Source: Eubacteriales bacterium | Lineage (GTDB): Bacteria; Bacillota; Clostridia; Lachnospirales; Lachnospiraceae | Assembly (NCBI GenBank): GCA_030524455.1 | Contig: JAUNGT010000027.1 | Location: 1 to 40,617 of the forward strand | DNA: 40,617 bases | Direction: 5' to 3' | Shown here: positions 40,468-40,617 of the stretch, piece by piece | Layout: the number at the start of each line of letters is the position of its first letter | Position numbering within the stretch: the stretch's first letter is position 1 | Notes under the pieces: model-generated | Database searches by the model: none | What the model was told of the DNA's origin: nothing | Seen by the model: the letters and a program-made list of their open reading frames with translations, nothing else | Translations under genes and position numbers: made by a program

Positions 40468-40536
40468 AAATAACCGCTGCGGCGATTGAGCACAGCGTCG
40501 GCCTCCGAAAAAGAAGCTGAGAAAACAAAAAAGCGC

Positions 40537-40565
40537 TTGACAAAAGCAAACAGTTCTGGTAAAGT
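40537..40565 (+). promoter_or_regulatory. Promoter P3, rRNA-type
   Basis: TTGACA (40537-40542) and TAAAGT (40560-40565), 17-bp spacer, the second copy of the P2 unit. Arms AACAGT (40549-40554) and ACTGTT (40571-40576) flank the -10. The window ends 52 bp later without reaching a gene. Confidence 0.75.
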
Positions 40566-40617
40566 AAATGACTGTTGCGGCAATCAAACGCGACGCGGAC
40601 TTCCAAAAAGAAGTTCA

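Noticed and set aside
39930..40583. 217-residue minus-strand frame over cvpA and the promoters
   Set aside because: Antisense of cvpA and of the tandem promoter repeats; the similar short frames at 40388-40606 mirror the 98-bp duplication, not protein repeats.

Overview
The window looks like a chromosome segment of a Gram-positive anaerobe of class Clostridia, most likely family Lachnospiraceae. This rests on gene content (DUF5711, DUF4491, YtaF, a class I fructose-bisphosphate aldolase, dnaX-ybaB-recR order), on strong GGAGG ribosome binding sites and on -35/-10 promoters of standard spacing. The taxon is inferred from gene families; no 16S sequence is present.

Region 1 (about 1-8,800) is an accessory, mosaic region, very AT-rich between roughly 1.1 and 4.5 kb. 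It holds the end of a membrane-anchored XRE regulator, an XRE + AAA15-type ATPase pair with the stub of a third gene, an MFS transporter whose 3' end is interrupted by a 153-bp palindromic transposable element, a Fic protein, DUF1848, nitroreductase-like and DUF2500 genes. It ends in gene debris: a probable relic of a Wadjet JetA-like gene, a frame-disrupted ImmA/IrrE metallopeptidase and a 53-residue ribbon-helix-helix repressor with repeated operator half-sites.

Region 2 (8,800-14,300) is GC-rich and begins abruptly with an orphan sugar ABC permease. A GH35-like glycosidase, a parallel beta-helix protein, an unrecognised protein and a YoaK-family membrane protein follow, partly with ATGA stop/start overlaps. 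The first permease and the solute-binding protein expected for the transporter are absent.

Region 3 (14,300-17,600) holds fructose-bisphosphate aldolase, DUF4491, a second palindromic repeat, acylphosphatase and an AI-2E/PerM-family protein. Region 4 (17,600-24,850) is a polar amino-acid ABC transporter followed by a D-2-hydroxyacid dehydrogenase, an AEC-family carrier and a PLP aminotransferase, closed by a convergent LysR gene. Read together, it may import an amino acid, transaminate it, reduce the 2-oxoacid and export the 2-hydroxyacid.

Region 5 (24,850-30,950) has a cytidylate-kinase-like protein, an AraC regulator divergent from a GH27 alpha-galactosidase, a coupled small zinc-ribbon protein, a palindromic repeat, an esterase, a sugar O-acetyltransferase, superoxide dismutase and YtaF. 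Region 6 (31,000-40,617) is core genome: tRNA-Ser(CGA), phosphofructokinase, dnaX-ybaB-recR, aldose 1-epimerase, a YeiH-family transporter, a LysM membrane protein, a DUF5711 protein and CvpA. The window ends inside three tandem strong promoters of the kind that drive rRNA operons.

The best-supported unusual observation is the palindromic element family with TAACAGTTCAG ends. One copy has perfect 19-bp inverted ends, an exact 8-bp target duplication and a visible effect on the protein it entered. No CRISPR array, prophage or complete insertion sequence was seen.
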